A DNA stretch of 64,000 nt from Grimontia indica (GTDB lineage Bacteria > Pseudomonadota > Gammaproteobacteria > Enterobacterales > Vibrionaceae), in assembly GCF_000333895.2 (NCBI RefSeq), contig NZ_ANFM02000001.1, positions 78,231-142,230 of the forward strand, written 5' to 3'. Under the pieces are notes generated by a model. That model saw only the letters and a list, made by a program, of their open reading frames with translations. It searched no databases and had not been told where the DNA came from. Shown in pieces: positions 1 to 8,793 of the stretch. The first letter of the stretch is position 1. Each line of letters starts with the position of its first letter. The position numbers and the translations under genes were made by a program.

Positions 1-2
1 CA

Positions 3-182
3 TTTGTTGTCCATCAGGCCATCAGGGAAGGGCGTCTAGAAGTGGTGCTGCCCGGCTATGCCTTTGGTGAACTCAACGCCTATGCGATTTACCCGCAAAC
101 ACGGCATTTATCACGCCGAGTTAGAACCTTGATTGATTTCCTGGTCGCCCGATTTGAAGGCACACCTTATTGGGATAAGTAA
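3..182 (+). CDS. LysR-family regulator, C-terminal fragment
   Basis: An open frame enters from the window edge and ends at TAA 180-182. The 59 visible residues include a stretch reading LPGYAFGELNAYAIYPQTR followed by HLSRRVRTLIDFLVARF. This is the usual C-terminal end of the LysR substrate-binding domain, where a conserved aromatic/proline segment (YPxxRHLSxxVRxFIDFL) closes the effector domain. The helix-turn-helix half lies outside the window, so the target genes cannot be inferred. Family call is from motif recognition only. Confidence 0.75.
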   Translation, partial: FVVHQAIREGRLEVVLPGYAFGELNAYAIYPQTRHLSRRVRTLIDFLVARFEGTPYWDK

Positions 183-249
183 GATCTGTAACTCGCTGTA
201 ACACGTAATGAATTAGCCGATGGTCAACCGATGAAGAACGGAAAGGTGG

Positions 250-861
250 ATGGAAGAAAAGCAGATACTGGCACAGTTTGAAGTGGGTTTCAGACAGCAT
301 TTTGCTCTGAGCGATGACGAATGGCAGTCTTTTATCGATCAGGGAAAACTCAAGCTCTACAGCAAGGGTGATGTCCTGTTCAGCGCCGGAGATGTTGTCG
401 ACAAAGTAGGGTTTGTTTGTGCGGGTACCTTGTGCAATTTCTATCTCACGCCAGACGGCAACCGACGTAACAAGTCTTTTCTCCAACAGGGCGAGGTGTC
501 TGCGTGTTTATCGTCTTTCGCAAGAGGGCTGCCAGCGCGCTTTGGCTGTGAAGTATTAACCGATTCAGTGTGCTTCGAATTGCCTGCGAAGGCGTTAAGA
601 AGTTTAAGTGGGTCATCACCGGGGTGGAAAGATGCCTTCCTACAGATGGTGACGGCATTGGCCTTAAAAAAAGAGGCGAGGGAAGCTGATCTACTGATGC
701 TGTCGCCGACCGAGCTCTATATTCAGTTTGTCGAAACCTGCCCTGATTTATCGCAATCCTTGCCCAACTACCATATCGCGTCCTACCTTGGCATCACGGA
801 AGTCTCACTCTCCCGCATCCGCGCTAAACTCGGCCTCCAAAACGCTTATCAGCGCCAGTAA
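250..861 (+). CDS. Crp/Fnr-family transcriptional regulator
   Basis: A 203-residue protein. Residues about 25-120 look like a cyclic-nucleotide-binding-type beta-roll (KLKLYSKGDVLFSAGDVVDKVGFVCAGTL). The C-terminal 50 residues look like a winged helix (LPNYHIASYLGITEVSLSRIRAKLG). No cysteine cluster typical of Fnr is visible, so an iron-sulfur oxygen sensor is unlikely. The ligand is unknown. The start is supported by an AGGTGG ribosome-binding site just upstream. It sits 94 bases ahead of an SDR/DUF2141/TVP38 gene set on the same strand, which it may control; that link is inference. Confidence 0.8.
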   Translation: MEEKQILAQFEVGFRQHFALSDDEWQSFIDQGKLKLYSKGDVLFSAGDVVDKVGFVCAGTLCNFYLTPDGNRRNKSFLQQGEVSACLSSFARGLPARFGCEVLTDSVCFELPAKALRSLSGSSPGWKDAFLQMVTALALKKEAREADLLMLSPTELYIQFVETCPDLSQSLPNYHIASYLGITEVSLSRIRAKLGLQNAYQRQ

Positions 862-955
862 AAAAGAAGAAATTTGGTGGTTTTAACTCTTGTTAAAGTG
901 TTAGCTGCCCCTTCCCGATAAGCTGACTCCCGAACTGTCGAAAAAGGGAGTCAGG

Positions 956-1687
956 ATGAAACTACTCAATAAAACCATTGTGCTGACTGGTGGGACGTCC
1001 GGCATTGGCCGCCAGTTAGTTGAACAACTCGTCGGCGACAACCAACTGATAGTGCTTGGGCGGGATGCAGAGAAACTCAGCACATTAAAGAAACAATGGC
1101 CTTCCATCATCACTTTTCAGGTTGATTTGGCGGATGTGGATAAGGTTCATCTCATCGCCCAATCTATTGCCTCCGCGAAACCCGAAATAGATTTGCTCAT
1201 CAATAACGCTGCGGCCCAGTTTATGCCGAAATTCACTGATGAGGCGTTCACATTCTATACGGTGAAAAAGGAAGTCGATACCAACTTCACCTCTGTTTGC
1301 GCGCTAATTCATGGCTTATTGCCTGCGCTTTTGGCATCGGAATCGTCTCGCGTCATCAACATTAATTCTGCACTCGGATTAGTGCCAAAGGCATCTTCTG
1401 CGGTTTATTGCGCAACGAAAGGCGCACTCAACATCTTCTCCCAGAGTTTGCGCTATCAACTGGAAGGCTCTGTTGTTGGCGTACAACAGGCTTTTTTGCC
1501 TCTGGTAGATACCGCAATGACTAAAGGCAGAGGCAAGAACAAAATCTCACCAGATGTGGCCGCCGCTGAAATTATCGCTGGTATCGAAAAAGGCGAGGAC
1601 GACTTTGACATTGGTGCGACCCGATTTTTACGAGTGCTGAATGCCTTGGCACCTTTTGCAGCACGCAAACTACTGAAGGCGTCATAA
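956..1687 (+). CDS. Short-chain dehydrogenase/reductase
   Basis: A 243-residue classical SDR. The N-terminus has the nucleotide-binding TGGTSGIG motif (residues about 11-18), a central NNAA motif, and the catalytic YCATK (YxxxK) with an upstream serine in NINSAL. It has a good ribosome-binding site (GGGAG, then ATG 956). The stop codon directly abuts the ATG of the DUF2141 gene (TAAATG), which implies cotranscription. The substrate cannot be told from sequence. The family resembles DltE/YvrD-like oxidoreductases, but this is not certain. Confidence 0.85.
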   Translation: MKLLNKTIVLTGGTSGIGRQLVEQLVGDNQLIVLGRDAEKLSTLKKQWPSIITFQVDLADVDKVHLIAQSIASAKPEIDLLINNAAAQFMPKFTDEAFTFYTVKKEVDTNFTSVCALIHGLLPALLASESSRVININSALGLVPKASSAVYCATKGALNIFSQSLRYQLEGSVVGVQQAFLPLVDTAMTKGRGKNKISPDVAAAEIIAGIEKGEDDFDIGATRFLRVLNALAPFAARKLLKAS

Positions 1688-2125
1688 ATGGTCACAAAAC
1701 AGAGTTGGCTGGGATTTATTTGGGGAGTGATTTCAATGAGTGCAACGGCGACAGAAAACAGCGTAGACATCGTTGTGAAGGGGATAGACACAACAAGGCC
1801 AGGAAATGTGTTGGTGATGTTATTTGCTGAAGACGGTTTTCCAAAGAAGCACGACAAAGCGCTAAGGATCGTGAGTTACACCGCTGACAAAGCAGAGCGG
1901 AACGTCACCTTCGAAAATGTGCCAACGCAGTTTGCTGTCAAGGTTCTACACGACGAAGACGAGGATGGGAGAGTCACCAAGAACTGGACAGGTGTCTGGC
2001 CCAAAGAAGGCTTGGGTTTCTCCAACGGTGCGCGAATCACGTTCAAAGCGCCAAGTTTTTCCAGTGCGCAGCTTGAAGCTTCAAGTATCACCTCTCCCCA
2101 CGAAATTACTATCCGTTATCCGTAA
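1688..2125 (+). CDS. DUF2141 secreted protein
   Basis: A 145-residue protein with a hydrophobic N-terminal segment that looks like a signal peptide (residues about 7-22), so it is probably periplasmic. The rest carries features of DUF2141: a beta-rich domain with a KVLHDEDEDGRVTKNWTGV segment, where acidic residues and an N-x-x-G turn are conserved in the family. The function of DUF2141 is not established. The gene follows the SDR stop without a gap and precedes a TVP38 membrane protein by 9 bases, so the three are probably one transcript. Confidence 0.75.
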   Translation: MVTKQSWLGFIWGVISMSATATENSVDIVVKGIDTTRPGNVLVMLFAEDGFPKKHDKALRIVSYTADKAERNVTFENVPTQFAVKVLHDEDEDGRVTKNWTGVWPKEGLGFSNGARITFKAPSFSSAQLEASSITSPHEITIRYP

Positions 2126-2134
2126 GGAGGATTT

Positions 2135-2800
2135 ATGTCATCACTTTTTAAACTCATGGGCATCATGGCACTGTTTTTTGCATCGACCTTTATTGCGGTG
2201 AATGCGATGGGCTGGCTAACGGTAGAGCAGATTCAAACTTGGTTTGAGCAAGCACAGTCACTGAGTGCACTGACTGTTGCCACTATTGTCGTTTCACTGC
2301 TGTTTTTGGATTTGTTCATCGCGGTACCCACGCTTTCCATCATGATTCTCGGCGGCTATTTCGCAGGGGCGTATGTTGGCGCCTTGGCAGCCTTCATAGG
2401 TACTTTGCTGGCGGGAATTGCCGGGTATGTCTTGAGTGCAAAGTTTGGAGATAAGTTGGTCAATGTCGTCGTGAAAGATGAGAAACAGCGCGCTGAGTTA
2501 CGTGGTCACTTCCGTCAGCATGGTGTGTTAATGATTTTGCTTTCCCGCGCCATGCCGATTCTGCCAGAAGTCACAGCATGTATGTCAGGTATCAGCCGAA
2601 TGAAATTCACAACTTTCGTACTGGCTTGGTGCACGGTCAACGTGCCGTATACCTTTATTGCTGCTTATGCAGGGTCCATCAGCAGTCTGGAAAACCCAAA
2701 ACCGGCCATTCTCACCGCGATTGCACTCTCAGTCTTCTTTTGGATTGGATGGGGATTACTCAGACGCTTTTCGTTGAAACGACCTATTCGCGCGGACTAG
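2135..2800 (+). CDS. TVP38/TMEM64 (VTT-domain) membrane protein
   Basis: A 221-residue polytopic protein with about six hydrophobic segments. The central part has the VTT/DedA signature, including the glycine-rich GGYFAGAYVGALAAFIGTLLAG segment and LLSRAMPILPEVTACMSG, which matches the F/R-x-x-P-x-x-P re-entrant motif of the family. Members are proposed lipid scramblases or transporters in the inner membrane. An AGGAGG site lies 6 bases upstream of ATG 2135. It is the last gene of the SDR-DUF2141 set. Confidence 0.85.
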   Translation: MSSLFKLMGIMALFFASTFIAVNAMGWLTVEQIQTWFEQAQSLSALTVATIVVSLLFLDLFIAVPTLSIMILGGYFAGAYVGALAAFIGTLLAGIAGYVLSAKFGDKLVNVVVKDEKQRAELRGHFRQHGVLMILLSRAMPILPEVTACMSGISRMKFTTFVLAWCTVNVPYTFIAAYAGSISSLENPKPAILTAIALSVFFWIGWGLLRRFSLKRPIRAD

Positions 2801-2804
2801 CCTA

Positions 2805-3068
2805 GGATCTGTTGGCCTTTGGTGGTTAAATTTTGTTCTAGCCATAAGCGTTTTAGGCGCGGCGAGGTGTATGCCGCCTAGTCATTCTAAGCAAATACAC
2901 CTCAACAAAGCATAAAACGCTTAGGGCAGAACCCTCTGGGCAGCGTTTGTGGGGACTTTCTCCTGCGTTATCGGCTTCTCATGTAGGCCAGCTACACATC
3001 GAAGCCTCTGCCTTGTATAAAATCCCCACAAACTGCTGCAAAAATCATCACCAAAGACCAACAGACCC
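2805..3068. repeat. Palindrome-rich intergenic element with terminal inverted repeats
   Basis: The ends are near-perfect inverted repeats: 2805-2826 (starting GGATCTGTTGGCCTTTGGTG) against the reverse complement of about 3047-3068 (GGGTCTGTTGGTCTTTGGTG). Nested inside are further inverted pairs: ATAAGCGTTTTA with TAAAACGCTTA, AGGTGTAT with ATACACCT, GTTTGTGGGGA with TCCCCACAAAC, and GGCTTC-ATGTAG with CTACAC-GAAGCC. No credible protein is encoded. The design suggests a miniature transposable element or an intergenic repeat family. Copy number elsewhere cannot be seen here. Confidence 0.7.
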
Positions 3069-3197
3069 TATAAAGAGGATTAAAAACAGTGTTTCGATAG
3101 TTAGATTTCACAACAATTCGACATTCGAAGCACTATATTTCAAAAGAGGAAGCCTTTCTAATTCAAACCAATTTTATACACACGACAGGCAAGTCTT

Positions 3198-4481
3198 TTG
3201 AAATTGAAATTCGCACTGGATAACCGGAAAAACATCTTAGTTGCCGGCGCAGTAATACTTAGCTTCATCGGCATAGGTAGTTTGCTGCCGGAAGAATTAA
3301 CGCTTCAACGCTGGATTGCAGCCTTTTTTGCTGCCAATGCCTTGGTGGGAATGGCATTGGCTTTTCTGCTTTCGACGCGCATGGAAATTCTGGAATCTAT
3401 CTTTGGCGGTTTGGATAGGGTTTACAAAGCGCACCGATGGGCGGGCATTTGGTCGGTATTTTCTATCTTCATGCATTGGTGGTTAGTGCCGCAGTCTGAA
3501 GTCGCTCGTGAAGAAACCAGTTTGATTGAGATTGGCTCCGACACCGGAGAATGGGCAACTTGGCTGCTTCTGGTCTTGGTAGTGATCAGCTTTATGCGCA
3601 TGCTGCCTTACCACTTATGGAAGTGGAGCCATCGCTTGATGGGGTTGGTTTTCTTCATTTCCGTCTTCCACTATCTTTTTGCCGTCAGGCCTTTCCAGTT
3701 GTTCTCGCCAGCGGGAATCGCCATGAATCTGACAGCAGTTATTGGTGTTTGGGCTTGGTATTACTATGCCTTTGGCAAAGACACCAGTAAGCACTACATC
3801 GGAAAAGTTGAAAACGTGAAAAAGCAAAATGGTATCGTCAGTTTTGATACCAAGCCTTTGCAGGGCAAGCCGAAGTGGGAAGCCGGGCAGTTCGCCTTTG
3901 TCTCAGTCCTCCATAACGACAACATCAAAAGCGAACCGCACCCTTACACTATCGCAAGCAGCGATCACGATGGTAAGCCAAGCTTCTCGATTGCAGCATT
4001 GGGTGATTACACCAAAACGCTTTATGAGCATTTGGAAAACGGCCAGATGATTCGACTGGATATGCCATACGGGCGCTTCCGCTTGGATATGAAAGCGAAA
4101 GAGCAAATCTGGATTGGTTCAGGCATCGGCATCACCCCGTTTATCGCTTGGTTACAATCGCTCAACAGCCAAAGCAAACAGCATCCTTCAGTCACGCTTT
4201 ATTATCTGGTGAAAAACGAAGAAGCTGCAATTTTTGCGAAGGAGCTCGGTGAATTAGTCGAAGGCTTGCCAACGGTCAATCTGAACATTGTCTATTCAGT
4301 GCAAGGGCGACTAACGCCAGAAAAAATTGCCGAGGATATCAATGGCGATATCGGTGATGTTTCGCTCTATTTCTGCGGCAACCCTGAAGTCAGAAAGACA
4401 ATGCAGGAAGGGCTAGAGCAACTCGGCATGCCGAAGAACAACACCCATTATGAGCTGTTTGATTTTCGGGGTGCTTTGTAA
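3198..4481 (+). CDS. Ferric reductase-like transmembrane flavocytochrome
   Basis: A 427-residue protein. The N-terminal 200 residues carry about six membrane helices with paired histidines suitable for heme b (HRWAGIW, FMHWWL, PYHLWKWSHRLMG, FHYLF). The C-terminal half is a ferredoxin-NADP reductase-type module: an FAD-binding HPYTIASSD motif, a GSGIGITPF nucleotide loop and a YFCGNPEVR segment near the end. It should move electrons from NAD(P)H through FAD and heme across the inner membrane. The acceptor (iron chelate or other) is unknown. The start is a TTG with a weak AGGC-type site; no better in-frame start fits the first helix. Confidence 0.8.
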   Translation: MKLKFALDNRKNILVAGAVILSFIGIGSLLPEELTLQRWIAAFFAANALVGMALAFLLSTRMEILESIFGGLDRVYKAHRWAGIWSVFSIFMHWWLVPQSEVAREETSLIEIGSDTGEWATWLLLVLVVISFMRMLPYHLWKWSHRLMGLVFFISVFHYLFAVRPFQLFSPAGIAMNLTAVIGVWAWYYYAFGKDTSKHYIGKVENVKKQNGIVSFDTKPLQGKPKWEAGQFAFVSVLHNDNIKSEPHPYTIASSDHDGKPSFSIAALGDYTKTLYEHLENGQMIRLDMPYGRFRLDMKAKEQIWIGSGIGITPFIAWLQSLNSQSKQHPSVTLYYLVKNEEAAIFAKELGELVEGLPTVNLNIVYSVQGRLTPEKIAEDINGDIGDVSLYFCGNPEVRKTMQEGLEQLGMPKNNTHYELFDFRGAL

Positions 4482-4502
4482 GTCACTGTACAATGCGAAA
4501 TA

Positions 4503-4532
4503 GAAAGCCGCTGTTAGAAGCGTCTTTCTTCG
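4503..4532 (+). terminator. Possible terminator after the flavocytochrome gene
   Basis: GAAAGCCGC and GCGTCTTTC form an imperfect stem followed by a T-rich tract (TTCGTTTT), 22 bases past the stop codon. The mismatch in the stem makes this tentative. Confidence 0.4.
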
Positions 4533-4584
4533 TTTTGCGGTATTAACTTTCCGAAAAAGCTATGAGTCGCAGGATGGTTTAGCG

Positions 4585-5541
4585 CTATATCAACCCCAAC
4601 ACTTTCAACACCAATGACCCCACGCAAACCGTCACGCTAGAAAACAGGGTAGTGAGCCCGATGATATTGGCGCTTAACGTGGTATTGGCTCCGGCGGCTT
4701 GTGTCATGGCATAGCTTGCTGCTGCCACAGGTGCTGCGTTCATGAAGAACAGAATCCCTAGTTCTAAGCCTCTGAATCCATACAGGTAACCAATCAGGGT
4801 AAAGGCGAAAGGCGCAACCATGAGCTTGTTAGATGCTGCAAACCAGGTTGGCTTTTTCTCGTCTCTCATCATCCGGAAATCCAAGCTGCCGCCCGTACAC
4901 AAGAGCGCGAGTGGAAGTGCGATTCGGGAAAGGTAGTTGCCCGTGTCGACAATCACGGGTGGGAGAGTGATATTCAGCAGTGAAACAACAACGCCAAGTG
5001 CAATCGCGATAATCAGCGGATTCTTGGCCAGATTGATAAATATGGTTTTGGTCGATTGCAGTTTGGAACCCGCCGAGCGCGGCGACAAGCAGATCACCGC
5101 TTGAATGTTATATACGACGGTAATCACCGCCACATAAATTGCCGCGAGTGCCAGCCCTTGACTGCCATAGGCATTTTCAACGTAAGCGATGCCTATGATG
5201 GCAGTGTTGGCACGAAAGCTCCCTTGTATAAGCACGCCGTGATCTGGGTTTCCCTTGAAAGCCAGTTTGGTGGACGCGATACAAAACAGGAAAAAAATCA
5301 CCGTCATGACCACGGAAAAAGCCAGAAATTCTGTGGCTTGCGAGAAGTTATGGTCAGCCGTGGCAATACTTAAAAACAGCATTGCTGGCAGGGCGACATT
5401 GAACACCAGCCGTGAAGCAACATCGTTAAAGTTGGCGTTGGTCCACTTTAGTCTTTTGAAGATATAGCCAAGGGAAATAATGAAAAAGATCGGTGCAACG
5501 AGAGAAAGGGAAAACGCTAATTGCTCCATGATGTTAGCCAT
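4585..5541 (-). CDS. AEC-family (auxin efflux carrier-type) permease
   Basis: A 318-residue protein made of about ten hydrophobic helices arranged as two five-helix halves, the usual AEC/MdcF layout. It starts with a helix reading LVAPIFFIISLGYIFKR and has a central cytoplasmic break around residues 150-165. AEC proteins export or import organic acids such as malonate or malate. The gene is divergent from the prp operon, with a shared 350-base intergenic region that contains two copies of a palindromic operator. A role in propionate or methylcitrate-linked organic acid transport is therefore plausible but unproven. Confidence 0.8.
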   Translation of the reverse strand: MANIMEQLAFSLSLVAPIFFIISLGYIFKRLKWTNANFNDVASRLVFNVALPAMLFLSIATADHNFSQATEFLAFSVVMTVIFFLFCIASTKLAFKGNPDHGVLIQGSFRANTAIIGIAYVENAYGSQGLALAAIYVAVITVVYNIQAVICLSPRSAGSKLQSTKTIFINLAKNPLIIAIALGVVVSLLNITLPPVIVDTGNYLSRIALPLALLCTGGSLDFRMMRDEKKPTWFAASNKLMVAPFAFTLIGYLYGFRGLELGILFFMNAAPVAAASYAMTQAAGANTTLSANIIGLTTLFSSVTVCVGSLVLKVLGLI

Positions 5542-5713
5542 TTTTCTTCTTCATCTCGACTGCGAAGGGGTTACTTAAAATCTACGCTATTTATGCGTGA
5601 ATACTCAATAGCCATGCTATCAAGACTGTGTCTCTCATTTGCCTGTCCCACAAATCTATCACTTCTTAACGCTTCCTTAACTTCTTTATTGATGACCTTA
5701 TACCTTGGTCTTA

Positions 5714-5725
5714 ATTGTCGACAAT
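5714..5725. promoter_or_regulatory. Operator copy 1, GntR-type palindrome
   Basis: A perfect 12-base palindrome, ATTGTCGACAAT, in the AEC-gntR intergenic region. FCD-subfamily GntR regulators commonly bind TTGTnnACAA-type sites. The same pattern recurs at 5776-5787. Assignment to the adjacent GntR protein is inference. Confidence 0.65.
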
Positions 5726-5775
5726 CCTCTTGATCTAATCCCTTTTCAGTGTCTAAAGTATGTCCATAAGATTAA

Positions 5776-5787
5776 ATTGTAGACAAT
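5776..5787. promoter_or_regulatory. Operator copy 2, GntR-type palindrome
   Basis: ATTGTAGACAAT is the second copy of the ATTGTnGACAAT pattern, 62 bases (about six helical turns) from the first and 105 bases ahead of the gntR start. Two phased copies suggest cooperative repression of the prp operon and perhaps of the divergent AEC gene. The rest of the 5542-5891 gap shows no gene. Confidence 0.65.
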
Positions 5788-5891
5788 GTTGAGGGTGTGT
5801 CGATATCTCAATTTCCTCGGGAAATGCTTGTGAAAGCGTTGGAGGAAACAACGACAAACACCGTCAACACAGCCATTGGACAAGGAACACA

Positions 5892-6596
5892 ATGAGCGAA
5901 AACAACGCATTAAGCGAGACGCTGGAAAGCGTGAGTCCCACATCGAAAGAAAACACCAAGTCGGAAAATCTGACAGCCTTGCTGGTCGAGGCCATCGTCT
6001 CCGGCGAAATCGCGTCGGGAAGCAAAATCTCTGAACCAGAACTCGCCCGCCGTTATGAATGCAGCCGTGGGCCGCTGCGCGAAGCCATTATGCGCCTGGA
6101 AGGGCTGGGGTTGATTGAGCGTATTCCCCATGTGGGTGCGCGTGTCATTACTTTAACGCCAGCAAAGCTCGTTGAATTGTATGCAGTGCGTGAAGCCTTG
6201 GAAGGCATGGCGGCGCGACTGGCAGCCAGAAACATCAAGCAAGATGAGCTTCAAGGCATTGAAGACTTGCTGACCAAGCACTCCAAACATATTGATGAAG
6301 TCGAAGGCGCGTCCTATTTTCACCAATACGGTGACTTCGATTTTCACTACCGCGTGATACTCGCCAGCCGCAATGAAAAGCTCATCAACTTACTCTGTGG
6401 AGAGCTGTATCACCTGCTTCGCATGTACCGCTACCAATCACCCAAGACTCAATCCAGACCCAACCATGCGTTAGAAGAGCACAAGTTTATTTTGCACGCG
6501 ATCCGTAACCGTGACGAGGAGTTAGCTGAGCTGGCAATGCGTCGCCATATCGCGGGCAGCCGTAAGGCAATCGAACAACAAATCCTAAAAGATTAG
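5892..6596 (+). CDS. GntR-family (FCD) regulator of the prp operon
   Basis: A 234-residue protein. Residues about 22-90 form the GntR winged helix (ALLVEAIVSGEIASGSKISEPELARRYECSRGPLREAIMRLEGLGLIER). The C-terminal part is an all-helical FCD effector domain, with a likely metal-ligand set in YGDFDFHYR and later histidines. It is the first gene of the propionate cluster, 12 bases before prpB, and takes the place of the sigma-54 activator PrpR used in Enterobacteria. The ligand is probably a methylcitrate-cycle intermediate, by analogy with other FCD proteins. Confidence 0.85.
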   Translation: MSENNALSETLESVSPTSKENTKSENLTALLVEAIVSGEIASGSKISEPELARRYECSRGPLREAIMRLEGLGLIERIPHVGARVITLTPAKLVELYAVREALEGMAARLAARNIKQDELQGIEDLLTKHSKHIDEVEGASYFHQYGDFDFHYRVILASRNEKLINLLCGELYHLLRMYRYQSPKTQSRPNHALEEHKFILHAIRNRDEELAELAMRRHIAGSRKAIEQQILKD

Positions 6597-6608
6597 AAGG
6601 ACCTGACT

Positions 6609-7508
6609 ATGACACTCTCTCAAGGAGCGAAATTCCGACAAGCTGTTGAGAAAAACAACCCGCTGCAAATTGTCGGCACCATCAATCCTTACTGTGCCAT
6701 GATGGCACAACGTCTTGGCCACCAAGCCATTTACCTTTCTGGCGGTGGTATCGCCAACGCAAGTTACGGTCTGCCTGATCTTGGCATTACCACGCTGAAT
6801 GATGTGTTGGTCGATGTTGAGCGCATCACCAATGCCTGTGATTTGCCCTTGCTGGTGGACATTGATACCGGATTCGGCGGCGCATTCAATATTGCCCGCA
6901 CGATTAAAGCGATGGAAAAAGCAGGCGCTGCAGCAGTGCACATGGAAGATCAGGTTGCACAAAAACGCTGTGGTCATCGTCCGAACAAAGCGATTGTTAG
7001 CCAGCAGGAAATGGTCGACCGCGTAAAAGCCGCCGTCGATGCCCGAACCGATGACCAGTTTGTGATCATGGCGCGCACCGATGCGCTGGCCGTGGAAGGC
7101 ATGGACAGTGCGATTGAACGTGCGATTGCCTGCATTGAAGCGGGTGCTGACATGATTTTCCCGGAAGCGATGAACAAGCTGGAACAATACCAGCAATTCT
7201 CAAGCGCGCTTCGCAGTGCGATTGGCAAACCTGTGCCCATCCTCGCCAACATCACAGAGTTCGGTCAAACCCCGCTTTATGCCTGTGAAGAACTGGCCGC
7301 AGTGGACGTCGACATGGTGCTTTACCCGCTGAGTGCGTTCAGGGCAATGAACAAAGCGGCGGAAAACGTCTATCGCCACCTTCTCGAAGAGGGCAACCAA
7401 GAGGCGTTGGTTGATTCAATGCAAACCCGTGCCGAGCTCTACGACTACCTCAACTATCACGACTACGAAAACAAACTGGACGATCTGTTCGCACAAGACA
7501 AATCGTGA
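6609..7508 (+). CDS. prpB: 2-methylisocitrate lyase
   Basis: This enzyme cleaves 2-methylisocitrate to pyruvate and succinate, the last step of the methylcitrate cycle. The 299-residue length matches the family. Visible signatures are the isocitrate lyase-type catalytic loop KRCGH (Cys121), the metal-binding DIDTGFGG segment (about residues 84-91) and the VHMEDQ motif. It lies 12 bases after the GntR gene, with an AAGGA site. A 134-base gap separates it from prpC; I see no terminator there. Confidence 0.95.
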   Translation: MTLSQGAKFRQAVEKNNPLQIVGTINPYCAMMAQRLGHQAIYLSGGGIANASYGLPDLGITTLNDVLVDVERITNACDLPLLVDIDTGFGGAFNIARTIKAMEKAGAAAVHMEDQVAQKRCGHRPNKAIVSQQEMVDRVKAAVDARTDDQFVIMARTDALAVEGMDSAIERAIACIEAGADMIFPEAMNKLEQYQQFSSALRSAIGKPVPILANITEFGQTPLYACEELAAVDVDMVLYPLSAFRAMNKAAENVYRHLLEEGNQEALVDSMQTRAELYDYLNYHDYENKLDDLFAQDKS

Positions 7509-7642
7509 AGGCAAGAACGAATACCCGTTAACAAGCGCTTGCTGAGACTCACGCTTGAATACAAAAACTAAATCCAATACGTGAAACCGTTCGTCAATAA
7601 CGCCCCGACAGAGGGCAACCGCGAACTGAAAAGGAGTTCAAC

Positions 7643-8770
7643 ATGCCAAACAAAGAGCTAAGTGGAGCAGGGCTACGTGGTCAAAGTGCAGGTACAACAG
7701 CGCTGTGTACTGTTGGAAAATCAGGCACAGGGCTAACTTACCGTGGCTATGACATTACCGACCTGGCGAACAACGCGCAGTTTGAAGAAGTCGCGCATCT
7801 GTTATTGCGTGGTCATCTGCCCAATCAAAAAGAACTCGACGATTACAAAACGCGTCTGGTGAGTCTGCGCGGTTTGCCGACAGAGCTGAAACAGGCTTTG
7901 GAGCTCATTCCCGCTTCAGCGCACCCCATGGATGTGATGCGCACTGGCTGTTCGGTTCTGGGTAATCTAGAGCAAGAGCAGGATTTCTCTGAACAGTTGA
8001 ACGCCACCGAGCGCATGCTGGCACTGTTCCCCGCCATCATTTGTTACTGGTATCGCTTCAGCCACGACGGTGTGCGCATTGATACGGAAGACACCAGTGA
8101 AGATTGCACCGGCGGTTACTTCCTGAAAATGTTGACGGACAAAGCGCCGAGCAACCTGCACAAGCAAGTGATGCATTGTTCGCTGATCCTCTACGCAGAG
8201 CACGAGTTCAATGCCTCCACCTTTGCGGCGCGTGTGTGTGCGTCAACGCTGTCCGACCTGCACTCCTGTATTACGGCGGCCATCGGCACCTTGCGTGGTC
8301 CTTTGCATGGCGGGGCAAACGAGGCGGCCATGGAGATGATTGAAAACTGGCAAACACCTGATGAAGCTGAGCAGAACATCCTGCGCATGCTGGAAAACAA
8401 AGACAAAATCATGGGCTTTGGTCACGCGATTTACCGTGAAAGTGACCCGCGTAATGCGCTCATCAAACGTTGGTCGGAAGAACTTTCTGAAGCCGTCGGT
8501 GACACTCACCTTTATGCCGTATCAGAACGTGTTGAAGCTGTCATGAAGCGCGAGAAAGGCTTGTTCTGCAATGCGGATTTCTTCCACGCCTCTGCCTATC
8601 ACTTTATGGATATTCCCACCAAATTGTTCACACCGATTTTTGTAATGAGCCGTTTAACCGGCTGGGCGGCACACGTATTTGAGCAGCGCGAAAACAACCG
8701 CATTATCCGTCCAAGCGCTGATTACACCGGGCCAGAATCCCGAGATTGGCTACCGATTGAGCAGCGCTAA
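7643..8770 (+). CDS. prpC: 2-methylcitrate synthase
   Basis: This enzyme condenses propionyl-CoA with oxaloacetate to give 2-methylcitrate. The 375-residue length is typical for bacterial PrpC and shorter than hexameric GltA. Citrate-synthase signatures include GLTYRGYDI near the N-terminus, the histidine motif GPLHGGANEAAM, the MGFGHAIY motif, and an active-site aspartate in FCNADFFHASAYH. It has an AAAAGGAG ribosome-binding site. It is followed by acnD after 23 bases. Confidence 0.95.
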   Translation: MPNKELSGAGLRGQSAGTTALCTVGKSGTGLTYRGYDITDLANNAQFEEVAHLLLRGHLPNQKELDDYKTRLVSLRGLPTELKQALELIPASAHPMDVMRTGCSVLGNLEQEQDFSEQLNATERMLALFPAIICYWYRFSHDGVRIDTEDTSEDCTGGYFLKMLTDKAPSNLHKQVMHCSLILYAEHEFNASTFAARVCASTLSDLHSCITAAIGTLRGPLHGGANEAAMEMIENWQTPDEAEQNILRMLENKDKIMGFGHAIYRESDPRNALIKRWSEELSEAVGDTHLYAVSERVEAVMKREKGLFCNADFFHASAYHFMDIPTKLFTPIFVMSRLTGWAAHVFEQRENNRIIRPSADYTGPESRDWLPIEQR

Positions 8771-8793
8771 TAGGCGGAAATAGGGAACAGACG

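Noticed and set aside
6585..7196. A 203-residue minus-strand frame over prpB
   Set aside because: It overlaps prpB completely; prpB has clear catalytic motifs, while this frame has an atypical His-rich composition.
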